A stretch of DNA of 64,000 nucleotides from Theropithecus gelada (lineage: Eukaryota; Chordata; Mammalia; Primates; Cercopithecidae). The notes under the pieces were generated by a model, which saw nothing but the letters and a program-made list of their open reading frames with translations, did not search any database and had not been told where the DNA came from. The stretch spans positions 49,315,131 to 49,379,130 of the forward strand of contig NC_037682.1 in the NCBI RefSeq assembly GCF_003255815.1, written 5' to 3'. This document shows positions 1 to 12,249 of this stretch, in pieces. Each line of letters starts with the position of its first letter. The first letter of the stretch is position 1. The translations under genes and the position numbers were made by a program.

Positions 1-180
1 CTTTTCTCTTAAAATGTCTGCAGTTGAGTTTTTTGGAGTGGCTTCATAACTTCACCTGTGTTTAAAAAGCTATAAAATAAATTGGAAAGGTTCATTTACC
101 ATCTTTCTAACTTCACAAACACTATGGATCTAATAGCAAAGCCATTTTAGTCTGAGAGGTGAGACTTTGACTCTCCACTC

Positions 181-219
181 ACTGACACACACACACACAC
201 ACAAAAAAAAAAAAAAAAG
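181..219. repeat. (CA)n followed by A-run
   Basis: About ten CA units run directly into an A-run of roughly 16 bases, just upstream of an Alu 3' monomer. Confidence 0.9.
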
Positions 220-227
220 AAAGAAAA

Positions 228-415
228 GGTTAAAAATTAACTGGGTGTGGTGGCATGCATCTGTAGTCCTAGCTACTTTGGAGGCTGAGGTAGGGGGATC
301 TCTTGAGCCCAGGAGGTTGAGGCTGCAGTGAGCTATGATCACTGCACTCCATCCTGGGCTATGGAGAGAGACTCTCTCTAAAACAATAATGTAATAAAAT
401 AAATAAATAAACTAA
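228..415 (+). mobile_element. Alu fragment (right-arm type monomer)
   Basis: The text matches only the second half of an Alu: GGTGTGGTGGCATGCATC, then the TAGTCCTAGCTACT, TTGAGCCCAGGAGGTTGAGG and CACTGCACTCCA landmarks, ending in an AATAAATAAATAAA tail. The left arm is absent, so this is a truncated old Alu or a free right monomer (FRAM). Confidence 0.88.
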
Positions 416-492
416 AAATTTCAACTTTTTTTTAATATACAAAAGCAATATATGTTAGAAATGAAAGAAACTAAAGAAAAAATGTCTTTAAA

Positions 493-715
493 TAGTAAAG
501 TTATTTTTACTACTTCTCTTGCTTTAGTTTTTTAGTTTTAAAACTTCTTTTCTAGTAATTTTTCTTTTCCAGTGGTTTCTAAAAATTTTTTTCTAGTAGT
601 TTTTCTTTTCTAGTAGTTTCTTTAAAAAAAAAAAAAAAAAACAAACTTTTCTGGTAGTTTTTTTTTTTAAACTAAAAAACCAAAGCAAGAAAATTAGTAA
701 AAATAATTTTACTAC
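493..715. repeat. T/A-rich imperfect inverted repeat with internal repeats
   Basis: The left arm (493-541, AGTAAAGTTATTTTTACTAC, then CTTGCTTTAG and TTTTTTAGTTTTAAA) is an imperfect reverse complement of the right arm (664-715, TTTAAACTAAAAAACC, CAAAGCAAG, TAGTAAAAATAATTTTACTA). The spacer contains three to four copies of a motif like TTTCTAGTAGTTT and an A-run near 624-641. It does not resemble a mobile element known to me. Confidence 0.75.
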
Positions 716-721
716 TCAAAA

Positions 722-3700
722 ACATTTGCCCTAAACATCATATACTTAACCACTTGATATATAGAGTGTATCACAAATTTGGGTCTCTACTGTCAGTCTT
801 CTGAGAAGGAAAGATACTGCATTGATATGGGAGGCCAAGGTCCAAAACACGATAGAGTTTAGATTACTTCTTCTATGGAATCAATAATGGTCTGAATCCT
901 CCCTCCCAAAAGAAATCCCCCAGGAGCTTAGAAGGTCCAAGGATATACTCCAGTTCTAAGATGGAGTCCATGAGAGGGCCCTCTCAAAGACCAGTGGACC
1001 TAACAATCCACAGTAGAACTAAATCTGAAAACTTTAACAGAAAAGCAGTTATGTGGATGCCAACTTCAAGAGCCTAACTTCACTTTTGTATGCAGGCATA
1101 GATCTTGCCAATGCTTTCAGTCTGTTTTACTGATATCTATACATGTTTCTAACTCTTATCCTCCCAACCAGCTTTTCCTCGAACACAATAAATTCCATAG
1201 ACTTATATGTCCTCTTTGGCTCTGGAAGGCCACAATTTCAAGCCCAGGAAAAAAGAAGGCATGGAGATGATAACTGATCTACTCTCAGCAGAACTTGTTC
1301 TTCTCCCTCTTATGTAAAGTCTGCAGCCCCAACTTGGAGACAAAATAGTATTAGAACAATTACAGAAAATGATTAGATTAGTTGACAGAAAGTAGTCTAG
1401 ACTTGAACTCGGGATGTCTATGCCTGCCTAGTCTTTGTTCTGCTAGCAACTACACGTCCTCCAGCAAATGACTTTTCTGCCTTTTCACTTTCCGTATATT
1501 TAGAAGGAGGATTATTGTTCAGGATTATCACTGAAGTTCCTGGCAACTCTGACCTCTGATTCTAGATGACAGGAATTGACTCTGGCCCTTAGAAAAAGGA
1601 GAGCAGTAGATACTTTTGCTTAGGAAGCTCAAAGGCAAACGTCAAGTTTGGCCATAGCATAGGATGTATCCTCTTAGGAGGATGTTTCCATTTCAAACCA
1701 TTGAAGGGTCTGGAATGATGAGGTCAAATTCAGGTTTCCTTTGTGGGATATTGTGATAGCTCGTAATGCTTGCCCCATGAAATAATGGCTATGGGTGATT
1801 TTTAGAAAAATATATTTAGGAAGAGGGCCTGTAAACGCCTGCTTTTGGGCTACAGCAAACACATTTCTGCAGCCAATGACAAACTCCTGACATTGGGGCT
1901 ATATAATGGAAAGAGTGACACAAACTTAATTTTCGTGTTGCAAGTGAAATATCATAATTTTTGGAAACAAATCTTTATAGCTTTGCTAGGGTATTAATTG
2001 CAGGAAATTACTGCATATCCTTTTGAAGTATTATGTCAGTGGCATATATAGCACATAGCACCTTTTCCTAGTCTCTCTTGTTTTCACCCCAAGTGTTGCA
2101 TTTTCATTAGAGAAGGGATGTGTTAAGTGGCTAGAACTTTAACTGTGGGGGTGGTGCTGAGTGTGGGGGTTAGGTTCAGACAGTCTGAAAACACTTCAGC
2201 TGTGAAGGGAGACCTCTCGGTATGCTTTCTAGAACGGGGTCTCCTGCTTGAAGGATAATGTTGATATGGGTCTTCTTTTGGCCATTTCTTAATTTCTAAC
2301 TTGTTAACTTTCAAATTCTAGTCCCAATACATTTTCCAACTATAATTTATTGGGTTGCAGGATTCAAAAATGAGAGAATTTCATTTCTGATGTGTGGTAG
2401 AGCTTAATGCGGTTTTCTGATTTCTTTCCATTTTGATTGTAGTAAATAGGGTAATTACTCACTAAAATTCTAATATCTTTCAGGGCTTTAGGGATGAATC
2501 TAAAACAGAACCATATAATGTTTTATTTAAGCAAGTCCATGTTCTTATTAGACAGTTCACCTTCATGTCATTTTTTATAAATAAACTTTGTTTTATTTTT
2601 TCAAGGGTTAATTTATTTTGTTGTACTACTACATCCTGACATCTGCCTTTGCTAAAGCCTGCAGGATGTGATTTGTGGTTTAAAATAAAAAAAAAAGATA
2701 TTATTTAAAAAATGATAAATCATTTGGGATACAAAAATATGAATGTAAAAGAGTCTGATATACTCTTTCATTTTTTAATAACCAGACATGTGTACCGTTC
2801 TGTGTTTGTACAGAGCATTTGTGCCAGTTATGCATCTGATTAATATCTAACTAGATATGAATGAAACCAATTGTGGAGAAACTACTACAACGCTGGCTTC
2901 TTGGACTGTTTATGCTCCCCATTAATTGCAGGGCTTTACCATATAACCATTGGGTAGATATGGTTTTACTTATCAAATCCAGATCTGCTTTTTCTCCCCC
3001 TGCTGAGCAGGGTGAAGTTTCTTGTGCTACCAGCTTCTTATTATTTTGGGAGTTCACAGCATCTTGAGGTTTGAAGCTGTCACCCCTGGAACTCCCAGTG
3101 TTTCTGTGGAAAGATGATCTTTGCTAGAGTAACTCCTTGGTAAGTTTGCTCTACATGCAACACAGTCAGGTTAAACAAGCATTTTACTTTTAAAGGAAGT
3201 ATTTATTTTAGTAATTATGGACAAATACTCATTTTTCCACAGCCCTTCCTTACTCTACTTTGGATAAGGGTAGGTCTAAACTGGAGGGCTTTTAAAGTCT
3301 GGTCTTCAATCTTTTCCCATAGCCTCCATGTTTTTCCCTAGGGTGAGAAATAGGTGGGAAATGAGGCAGGGGACAGTATAGGGTTGATTTGTACGTACAT
3401 GATAATGTGGTCTTTTTTCAAAAGAGCACCATCTTTCCTTTGGAAATGAGAATGCACAAAGGGTATTTTAGTTGGGCTTTTAAGAAGACTATTTCACTTG
3501 CCTTGTTAAAGGAGCTCTTAGGCAGTAGTTTTAATCTCCACCTTGAAAGAACATGTGCCTGTGTGTTCCAAAGGGGCAAAATGTGTTGAATTTGAAGCGG
3601 ACAGCAAGTCTGTCCCATTCTGGTCTTTAACTATGTCAATTTTGCCAGGGCTAGCTTCCAAAGCTAGGTTTAAAAGTAGCTGGGAGATGTACCGTCACTT

Positions 3701-6080
3701 TACAAAATGAATATTCTAATTATTAACCATAAAATGTGGGAAAGATATCTGGCAAGAAATCTAAAAAGATAAGCTTCTTCTTTTATGCTGACTGTTTGGG
3801 GACATTCTCATTACCTTTTTGACTAAAAAAGTCCTTGCATTCTGAAAAAAATGAACAATAGAGGTCTTTGTTTTTTTTTTTTTTTTTTTTTTTTTTAGAC
3901 TAAGTATCTGTGAAGTTGTATAAGAAAGAGAAAACACTTTGAAAAGTAGTTAGAGCTCTCATGTATTAAGCACAGCAGATGAAATGATTTATTGGGTTTT
4001 ATACACATTCTGTAAAGGGTAAGCACTGCTAACAGAATGAGTGACAGCCTCTGGGAGCTGAACAGGCCCCAGGGACTAGTCTTTGTTCCTCTGGTCTTGA
4101 CAGACATGTGTCTCTGTTAAACGAGGGCTTAATTTCTCTCATATGTGAACAATTTCCAAGCCCAACAAAGAGAGCCAGGACTGGAGCTATTTAAAAGAAC
4201 CAACACAGGAGGAAGCATTCTTGAAGAAAGGGGATGCTAAAAGGCTAATTACTCACGATGGCTTAGCAACTATTTTATTTTTTCCCTAAGCAAGGTTTAT
4301 TAACATGAATCTACCACTTTTTTTTTTTTTTACATAAACACACATTAAAATTACAAGGATATATTTTAATTATTTGTGAAATAGCCATTTCACTGAACTC
4401 TGTTCATGGAAAAGAGGTGCCCCCATCAGCACCTCATGGTGGTGTATATCATGGAATATTAATTCACTAGACGGGGAGGGGAAAGACTAATATACTTTGG
4501 ATCTTTTCTGTCTCAAGTGGAAGGAATTTAAACTATTTACTAAGCAGCATCCTTGGCAACACTGTGAATCCTTTCTTTAGATAGCAATTGTTTAAAATAT
4601 GGAGGGAATTTTTATTTCAACATTTTCTGTGAGTGTTTGACTATGATTCTCTTAGACTGTTTCAATTTCTAGAAGAAAATTCATCTTGTTAAAGGGGCAT
4701 ATGTAAGAGGTTACAGGTATTTCTCTACTTTCATCACTCATATTTTTTAAAAAAGACTTTGTAAACTTGATCACTTTCCCTTTCAGCTTGTATTATAATC
4801 ATCATTAGCCATTTATCTTAATTTTTGACTACTGATATTTAAATTTCTGTACTTTTCCTTTCAAGCTTAGTAACTTTTTTTTTTTAGCAGGTAATGATCT
4901 ATAAACATTTGAATGTATTTGTACTGCAACTTTTATATAATATTATATTATAATGATAGGACTACTTAAATGTGAACAATAATTGTCTTCTAATTCATCT
5001 ATCTTGTATGGTTTTAAAGCAGGATGTACCAGTTATTTGAATTGCTTACAAAGAAGAATTTTCTACAAATGAAGATCTCTTCCAACTCTAAACTTCTATG
5101 TTTTAAGAATAAAAATGGATCTGAAATAAAATAAATGACATAATTGTAGAGTGTCTACAATAAATTTGTTAAAAATTCCCCAAATATTACAAGCATACCT
5201 TCTGAATTTTTAGTATAGGAAAATTAAGAAATCCTTAAATATGGAAGTTTGGCACAAAGTCAGACAGGCAACGGTATCATTTCATGCGAACAACACTCTG
5301 CTGTACATGGTAGCTCTGTGTGGCATGATAGAAAAGGTGGAGAAATTGTTGATTTTATTTGTAAGGATGGACAGCTGACTGATAACTTGATTACATCTCA
5401 TTATCAAAGTGGTCTTTGTGAATGAATCAGATTTTTCATATGCTATTACCAGTTGTAGCAAAAAAACCCGTAATTTCCACCTGCATGCCTATTTCTACTA
5501 GAGTATAAATAACTTCTGAAAGTGTCTGAGCCTTGTGTACAGCCATGATGACCTAACTGAAGGAAATGGGGTAGTATTTTTACTTAGAATGTGAAATAGT
5601 GACTATGTGACTTGGAGAAGAAAAGAGTAAAAGCCATTTCCTCCCAGGTGCTTTTCCTTAGCATCCTTGCTTTCTACCCAGAAATACTGTGGTTCCCATA
5701 AGAAAGTATATTTTAGTAGAAATAACATGTGCCAAACCACTTAAACTAATGTCTAAGCTATATTTGTTCCAGATTTGAAGTGCATCTGAATATGAGAAAC
5801 AGTAGGGACTTCAGAAATGAGAGTCACGAAAAATTCTAGGACCCTTATTTATGACATGAATTAATTAGGTTAAGCTTGCTTTCCCTTTATTATTTAGGAT
5901 GTTGTCCAAAATGAACAATATCATTTCTTTATAAACCTGCCTCTATTTTTATACTTCCTGTTCTTATAAATGACAACATCACTCCAAATCATATTTGATA
6001 CCTGTTTTTCCCTTATGCATCATAGAATTGCCAATTCTAGTCTAATTTACCTCAAAATACCTCTTATCATGTTAGATTAG
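722..6080. other. Intronic sequence, no gene; few recognisable repeats
   Basis: I find no coding exon, RNA gene or young mobile element here. The content is AT-rich unique intron with short homopolymers (T26 at 3871-3896; a T-run near 4319-4332) and probably decayed repeats. Reading frames of 60-70 codons here show no composition or motif that supports a protein. Confidence 0.6.
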
Positions 6081-6240
6081 TGTTATGTCATGCCAAAACT
6101 GTTGAAAGTCTTAAATTGTCTTCTCCACTTTAGTTTGTCCCTTTCCACTTTATATGTCTATTCCAGAGTATTCTTCCTAATGTACACTTCTTATTGTGTT
6201 TCTCTTCTGTTCAGATATCTCCAATGGTGTCCTATTGACT
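6080..6240 (+). repeat. L2-like fragment (tentative)
   Basis: The CT-rich text with CTCCACTTTAGTTTGTCC and TCAGATATCTCCAATGGTGTCC resembles the L2 3' region in the + orientation. It is old and diverged, and the edges are approximate. Confidence 0.4.
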
Positions 6241-7270
6241 ATTATTTTGATTTGACAAACTTTCATTAAGCAGTTCTTATGTTTCTGATACTCCTTTTGT
6301 CTTTGAGGATATGGCAATCTACAAAAATTCCTGCTCTGCTAAGTTTACATTCCATTGTGAGGAGGCAGGCATTAAATAGATAAGTAAAATTGCTGCACAC
6401 TACAAGAACTGCTATGGAGAAAAAGCAGGGAAGGAGGAAAGGGAATGGGAAAGAGGTACTGCAACTGTAAATAGGGTGTGTGGGTATGTACTTAAGGGAG
6501 AAGGTAGTACTTGAGGAAAGACCCACAGGAATGGAAGAAGCAAGTCATATGGATATCTGGAGAAAGATCCTTCCAGGACAGAGGAAACAGCAGAGCATGC
6601 TGGCTGATGGGGGCTTGCTAACTTTAGCTCGGAAGCATCAGGGACCAGTATGGCTGGCCAGGGTAGGGATAATTTTAGTGAGTGAACAAAAGAGAAAAGA
6701 GTAGGAAATGAGAACACAGATGATCTTTTACATCGTTGTAAGGACTTTGGTCTTCAAATGGGATGGGAGACCATTAGAAAGAATGGCGTGCCCTGAATTG
6801 GGTTTTGACAGGCTTATTCTGGCTACTGTGTTGCAAATAGACTAAAGGGTGGAAGGGTAGAAGGAGGGAGACCATGAGAAGGCATTTTAGGCAAAATGTT
6901 GGTAACTTGGACCAGGTTAATAGTGAGAAGTCAATTCTAGATATATTGTAAGAGCAAAGCCAACGAGATTTAGAGTGAAAAGGAGAGAGGAAAGTCAAGG
7001 ATTTTGACCTAAGCAACTAGAAAAATGGAGTTGACATTCACTGAGATTCTGCCATTCACTGGAAAAGCTGTAAGAAGAACAAATATCAGCAGTGAGCGAG
7101 GGTCTGGAAGTTGGAGGGAGAATATCAAAAGTTTAGTGTTGAACTATTTTGTTGAAATACTTATTAGAGATCTGTTTGAAGATGTTGAGTGGGCAGTAAG
7201 ACCTACACATCTGGAATTCAGAGGAGAGATAAGGACTGAAAATGTACATTTGAGAGTGTCAATATATGTG
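6240..7270 (+). repeat. Ancient interspersed repeat, family unassigned (copy 1)
   Basis: This purine-rich block follows a layout that recurs at 16.7-17.8 kb and 17.9-18.6 kb: attached counts such as GCATTAAATAGATAAG, then GGAGAAGGTAGTACTTGAGG, CCAGGACAGAGGAAACAGC, GTATGGCTGGCCAGGG, a GATGGGAGACCATTAG core and GGAAAGTCAAGGATTTTGACC. I recognise it as a widespread old mammalian repeat but cannot name the family with confidence. Frames in it (for example the 101-codon minus-strand frame at 6412-6717) are not genes. Confidence 0.6.
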
Positions 7271-7279
7271 TAGTTTTCA

Positions 7280-7790
7280 AAGTTCAGGGTTTTTAGCCTA
7301 ATGTTCATGGCCCTCCATAACATGGTTCCTACTCTCAGTAAAGCTGTTTCTAGCTTTACTTTGTACTAGTTAATAAACTTGTCTGTGCATAACTTTCAGA
7401 ACATGACTCATACTTTCCCTTCTCCAAGTCAGTTGTCATAATGTTGTTTCTACTTGGAATACCCATTTTCCTCACATTTATCTTTTTCTTTTTAAAGCCT
7501 AGAATTCCATTATGGCCTAGTTCCATGAAGCCTTCACTGATCACCACCACTGCTTTCTCCTGACTCAGTCAAGGTTATCTCTTTCTCTTTTGAGCTTTCA
7601 CAGTCCCTTGGGCCTTTTAAATAGCACATACTACATGCATTGTATTTTAGCTGTTCATTCATGTCTTGTCCCTCCTACAAGATCATAGCCTACCTGAAGT
7701 CTGAGGTCATAGTCATTTTTGTATTCCCAACATGCCTAGTTTGATGCTTTGCACATGGGGGATGTTGTTAAATTGAATAGTTGAAATCTT
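7280..7790 (+). repeat. L2 3' region
   Basis: The order of landmarks matches an L2 LINE read in sense: CATGGCCCTCCATAACATGG, then CTTGGAATACCC, TTCCATGAAGCCTTCACTGA, TCTCTTTTGAGC, CTACAAGATCATAGCC and the end motif TGCTTTGCACATGGGG. Confidence 0.75.
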
Positions 7791-8341
7791 AAATCATTTT
7801 AATGGACAAAGAAGGAAACATTCAAAGTTATTTTTTCTTCCATTATATGTTCATCACTTATTGAAGCAAATATTGCAGAAGTACACATATGAAACAAATT
7901 GTACTAAAATATTTAGTTAATAGTGCTATGAATTAAATAGAATGTTGGAAAATTAGGAGTTGGTTTGATCTTTTGACTGAGTTAAAGTCTATCCAATTCA
8001 GAGATGTTTGGTGATGAATCAGCTGTTAAAGTCCTACTTGATTAAAGTTGGTAATGTGGATGAAATAAACAGTCCATAGTTGGTTCATTTAAAAAAATCA
8101 CTTAAATTACCTTTTTGGATTGACTCTGATCTTAATTAAAATGCTTAGAAAGAGCAAATAGGACTGTATATATTTATACTAGTTTCATTGTCCTTCATTT
8201 CTATCTCTAACTTAGTGAATAATTTGTATTTCGTAGAAGGGCTTAAATACATGGCTAATATTGAGTACTTATTATATACTAGAGACTTTTATAAGTCCTT
8301 TACAATTATTACCTCCTTAAATCCTGTGTAGTCTTTTAGGA

Positions 8342-8657
8342 TTTTTTTTGTTTTTTGTTTTTGTTTTTGTTTTTTGAGACATAGTCTTCCTCTCTTGCCC
8401 AGGCTGGAGTGCAGTGGCACCATCTCCGCTCACTGCAGCCTCCACCTCCCAGGTTCAAGCGATTCTCATGTCTCAGCTTCCTGAATAGCTGAGATTACAG
8501 GCAAATGCCACCATGCCTGGCTAATTTTTGTTTTTTTAGTAGAAACAGGGTTTCACCATGTTGGCCAGGCTGATCTCGAACTCCTGACCTCAAGTGATCT
8601 GCCCGCCTTGGCCTCCCAAAGTGCTGGGATTACAGGCGTGAGCTACTGCGCCTGGCC
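8342..8657 (-). mobile_element. Alu (full length, minus)
   Basis: A T-rich tail (GTTTTT units) leads into TTTTTGAGACATAGTCTTCC, GCTGGAGTGCAGTGGC, TTTCACCATGTTGGCC and the terminal GCGCCTGGCC. A target-site duplication TAGGATT lies at 8337-8343 and 8658-8664. Confidence 0.96.
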
Positions 8658-9404
8658 TAGGATTCTTCATTTAGTGTCACTGAACTTTACTATAGTTTTT
8701 GAAAATCAGTAATGCTGTGTAGTTCCTTGGGGAAACTTCAGAAAGGAATAGTAAGGGATATAGTTTTTACAGCCTTAGTTTACCGTCTGGTATCTTTTAA
8801 GCATTTTAACTTCTGTATATTATGTTAAAATAAGAAATCTTGAGAGTTGTAGATTTAGTTCAATTCTTTAAACATTTAAGTCCCTTAGTACTTAGCTAAA
8901 GGTACCAAGGTGAAAAAGATAATGTCTCTGCCTTTAGGAAACTCGCAGTTTAGTAAGAGAGACATTTGAGCAATAATCATACTAAGTAAAATGATTTTTA
9001 ATTTAGTAAAGTTTTAATGAGCTTTGTTAACTGATCATAGATTAAGTATTTTAACTTTATCAACATCAAGGGTATATCCCTTAAATGCAATGGTAGTATT
9101 TATGGCTTGCAAGTTAGTATTTGTAGCTTGCAAATACCAAGTAGAACAGTAACACTTGCTGGAACTCCTGAGAAAATATACTGAAAATCATTCCGCTAAA
9201 AGTAGATTTTTAAAGAACTGCTTTACTATTTGTTATTTTAGTAATCAACAATAGGAAAAGCTGCAGTTAGCAATATAGAGAAAAAGAACCAGTTAATTTC
9301 ACAGCCTTAAAGCATATTTGCTCTGTGTAACAAGACTGAAAGTTAGCTATATGAAGGCACTCAATACAGGAAATATGAGACATACTGTTGTCTCTCTATG
9401 AACT

Positions 9405-9516
9405 CTTCCTTCCTTCCTTCCTTCCTTCCTTCCTTCCTTTCTTTCTTTCTTTCTTCCTTTCTTCCTTTCTTCCTTTCTTCCTTTCTTCCTTTCTTCCTTT
9501 CTTCCTTTCTTCCTTC

Positions 9517-9579
<63 letters not shown>

Positions 9580-9583
9580 TTTC

Positions 9584-9622
<39 letters not shown>

Positions 9623-9754
9623 CTCTCTCTCTCTCTCTCTCTCCTTCCTTCCTTCCTTCCTTCCTTCCTTCCTTCCTTCCTTCCTTCCTTCCTTCCTTCC
9701 TTCCTTCCTTCTTTCTTTCTTTCCTTCTTTCTTTTCTTTCTTTCTCTCTCTCCT

Positions 9755-9788
<34 letters not shown>

Positions 9789-9796
9789 TTCTTTTT
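9405..9796. repeat. (CTTC)n/(CTTT)n/(CT)n microsatellite grown from an Alu tail
   Basis: Nearly 390 bases consist only of CTTC, CTTT and CT units with single variant bases. It lies between the left target-site duplication and the body of the minus-strand Alu at 9797, exactly where that Alu's A-tail must have been. The long open frames here on both strands (up to 206 codons, FLSFFLSFF or KERKKERKK type) are artefacts of the 4-base period. Confidence 0.97.
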
Positions 9797-10076
9797 TGAC
9801 CAAGTCTCGCTCTATTGCTCAGGCTGGAGTGCAGTGGTGTGATCTTGGCTCACCACAACTTCTGCCTCCCAGGTTCAAGCGATTCTCCTGCCTTAGCCTC
9901 CCAAGTAGCTGGGATTACAGGCTCACACCACTATGCCTGGCTGATTTCTTTTGTATTTTAGTAGAGATAGGGTTTTATTATGTTGGCCAGGCTGGTCTCA
10001 ATCCCTGACCTTGTGATCTGCCCACCTTGGCCTCCCAAATTGCTGGGATTACAGGTGTGAGTCACTGCGCCCGGCC
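9797..10076 (-). mobile_element. Alu (minus) with expanded tail
   Basis: The body starts GACCAAGTCTCGCTC and ends CTGCGCCCGGCC. Target-site duplications are CTCTCTATGAACT at 9392-9404 and CTCTCCATGAACT at 10077-10089 (12 of 13 identical), so the intervening microsatellite is part of the insertion. Confidence 0.96.
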
Positions 10077-10127
10077 CTCTCCATGAACTTTCAAAGGAAC
10101 CAGAGAGATAAAATGTCCATGTATTTT

Positions 10128-10366
10128 AAAATGCGAGAGCAGTTGCAGAGCATCTTGACAGCAAGTACAAAAATAATTATTATAAACTGAACAGTTAAAT
10201 ACTGAAGGTCCACTGATTCTGATGCAGGAAAGTGAAATGGTAGACAAGCAAGACATTACTTTACATACATTTTATTTGCTTTAAATTGAACATGGTATCA
10301 TACAGCACTTTTAAGCCAGGTATAGTTAATGTCTATTTAATAATTTCTAGGCTGGGCATGGTGGCT
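10128..10366 (+). repeat. 239-bp block, upstream (source) copy
   Basis: This segment recurs at 13245-13483 with a constant offset of 3117 bases, no indels and roughly ten mismatches (about 96% identity by eye). It spans unique sequence, the TSD AATTTCTAG and the first 16 bases of the Alu at 10351. Because here the Alu continues to full length with both TSD copies, this is the original. Confidence 0.92.
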
Positions 10367-10661
10367 CACCCCTGTAATCCTAGCACTGTGGAAAGTGAAG
10401 GCAGGAAGATTGCTTGAGCCCAGGAGTTTGAGACCAGCCTGGGCAACATAGTGAGACCTTCATCTCTACAAAAAAGAATTAAAATTAGCCAGACGTGGTG
10501 GCGCATGCCTGTAGTCCCAGCTACTGGGTAGGCTGAGGTGGGATCACTTGAGCCTGGGAGTTTGAAGCTACAGTGAGCCAAAATCATGCCACAGCTCTCC
10601 AAACTGGGTGACAGAGCAAGACCTTGTCTCAAAAACAAAACCAAACAAAACACCTGAAAAA
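10351..10661 (+). mobile_element. Alu (full length, plus)
   Basis: Begins GCTGGGCATGGTGGCTCACC and ends with an AAAACAAAACCAAACAAAAC tail. The target-site duplication AATTTCTAG lies at 10342-10350 and 10663-10671. The right arm has small deletions and divergence typical of an older Alu. Confidence 0.95.
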
Positions 10662-10671
10662 GAATTTCTAG

Positions 10672-11484
10672 AGGCTCAGCTCTTCTTTGTCTTGCAACCT
10701 GTCTCTTTCAGAAATGAAGGGCCTTAAATAGAATTAGCCCTGGTTCCATGGTTGACTTACAAATATACCTGTCAATGCCCCAACTTTTCCTAGAAGACAA
10801 AATACATACCACATGATTAACTGCAGTTCACAGGAACCACAGAGGAAGATAGTGCAGGTTGCTATCTTGCTTGGATTGCCAGGTTAGGCTTAGAAGTCAA
10901 AATCGTGTAGTGTCAAGGCTCCAGAAGAGTGCTTTAACCTATAACTTAGGGCTTTAGTCAAGATTTATTAGCAAGATTTGTTTTCACTTTAAGGGAGAGA
11001 TACTTTTCATCCTCAAACTTGATTTGGAAAGTATGTGTGGGAAGAGTTTGTTTTCTTCCCCTCCAGATTTTGTTTTTCCTGAGATATAGGCTGAGAAAGC
11101 CTGGTTTAGACCATTGTTTAATGAATGCTACCTAACCTTCTACAAAGTTAGGATTATACATCTGTCAGTAGTTGCGATCCTCTCCACATGTTTATTTTCT
11201 ATAACTATCATTTCGTTATTCCTTTAATTAAATAAATTCATTTATAAAAGGCATGGTAAAAATCTATAGGATCTTAAACTGTTTTGGGTGAAAGAGACTT
11301 TAAGAACTTAGATCACTGACTTTCAACTTTTTTTCAGACCAACCACAGTAAGAAGTTCATTTCACATCACTACCCAATACACGCATGTAGCACATACATA
11401 CACATGTGTGTATGACAGAAACAGAAATTTCATTAAATGAGTTTTGCCTTACAACATGTAATGTTCTCTGTATGAGATCTTTTC
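10672..11484. other. Intronic sequence, nothing recognised
   Basis: Unique-looking intron with no exon, RNA gene or repeat that I can name. Confidence 0.5.
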
Positions 11485-11728
11485 TTTTTCTGTTTCTTTT
11501 TTGTTTTCTCTTCCCTCCTCTTTTTTCATACTCTTATCTGATTCCTTTCATTTTTCTTCTCCCCTTTTTCATTCTTTTTTATTATCTTGTCTCTCTCATC
11601 TTTGTTCACTCTGTTCTCTTCTTTCTTTAATCTCATTCTACCCTTATACTCTTTCCTCTTTCTCCTCACTTTTCTTCCTTTTTTCTTTCCCTTTTCTCAT
11701 TTTCCCTATTCTATTCTATTTTTAAAAA
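11485..11728. repeat. Pyrimidine-rich tract (TTTTC-like)
   Basis: About 240 bases made up very largely of T and C on this strand, in irregular TTTTC/TCTTC/TTCCC groups. The overlapping 74-codon frames rich in F, S and L reflect this composition and are not genes. Confidence 0.85.
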
Positions 11729-11856
11729 GTCAACTCTGTCCTTCTAATTGATCGCAACCACAAAGCGTGGAAAATACTGACTCAGTTCAAACCACTCATT
11801 TTACACTTAAGAAAATGAAGGCTGTTAAAGATGGACTATCATCTGTTTAAGGGGTA

Positions 11857-12249
11857 TATTAGGCCATTCTTGCATTGATATAAATAAATACTCGAGATTG
11901 GATAATTTTTTTAAAAAAGGCTCATGGTTCTGCAGGCTGTATGGAAAGCAAGGCACTGGTCATCTGCTTGGCTTTTGATGAAGCCCCGGGAAGCTTACAG
12001 TCATGACAGAAGGCAAAGGTGGAGCTGGCAACTCACATGGGAATGCAGGAACAAGAGAGTATGAGGGGGAAGGGCCACACACTTTTAAATGACCAGATTT
12101 CATGAGAACTCACTATTGTGAAACCAGCACCAAGCCATGTGGGATCCACACCCATGATCCGAACACCTCCCACCAGGCCCTGCCTCCAACATTGGGGATT
12201 ACGATTCAACATGAGATTTGGGTGGGGACAAATATCCAAACTATATCAA
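11857..12249 (-). mobile_element. MaLR (THE1/MST class) solo LTR
   Basis: Read on the minus strand it begins TGATATAGTTTGGATATTTG, continues with CCCACCCAAATCTCATG, GGTGGGAGGTGTTCGGATC, AGTTCTCATGAAATCTGG and CTGTCATGACTGTAAGC, and ends CAAGAATGGCCTAATATA. This is the usual order of an ERVL-MaLR LTR. The length of about 390 bases fits an MST or THE1 LTR. No internal retroviral sequence flanks it, so it is a solo LTR. The subfamily is not resolved. Confidence 0.88.

Noticed and set aside
900..1000. Possible LTR or MER fragment at CAATAATGGTCTGAATCC
   Set aside because: A short similarity to a common old repeat start does not continue convincingly.
3871..3896. T26 run as a possible tail of a processed pseudogene on the minus strand
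   Set aside because: The following sequence does not read as any recognisable gene or Alu/L1 body on either strand.
9388..10008. 206-codon plus-strand frame and the overlapping 135- and 133-codon frames
   Set aside because: They are translations of the CTTT/CTTC tract running into antisense Alu. The 4-base period keeps frames open without coding meaning.
11406..11725. Phe/Leu/Ser-rich frames resembling membrane segments
   Set aside because: They are translations of a pyrimidine-rich tract in two frames.
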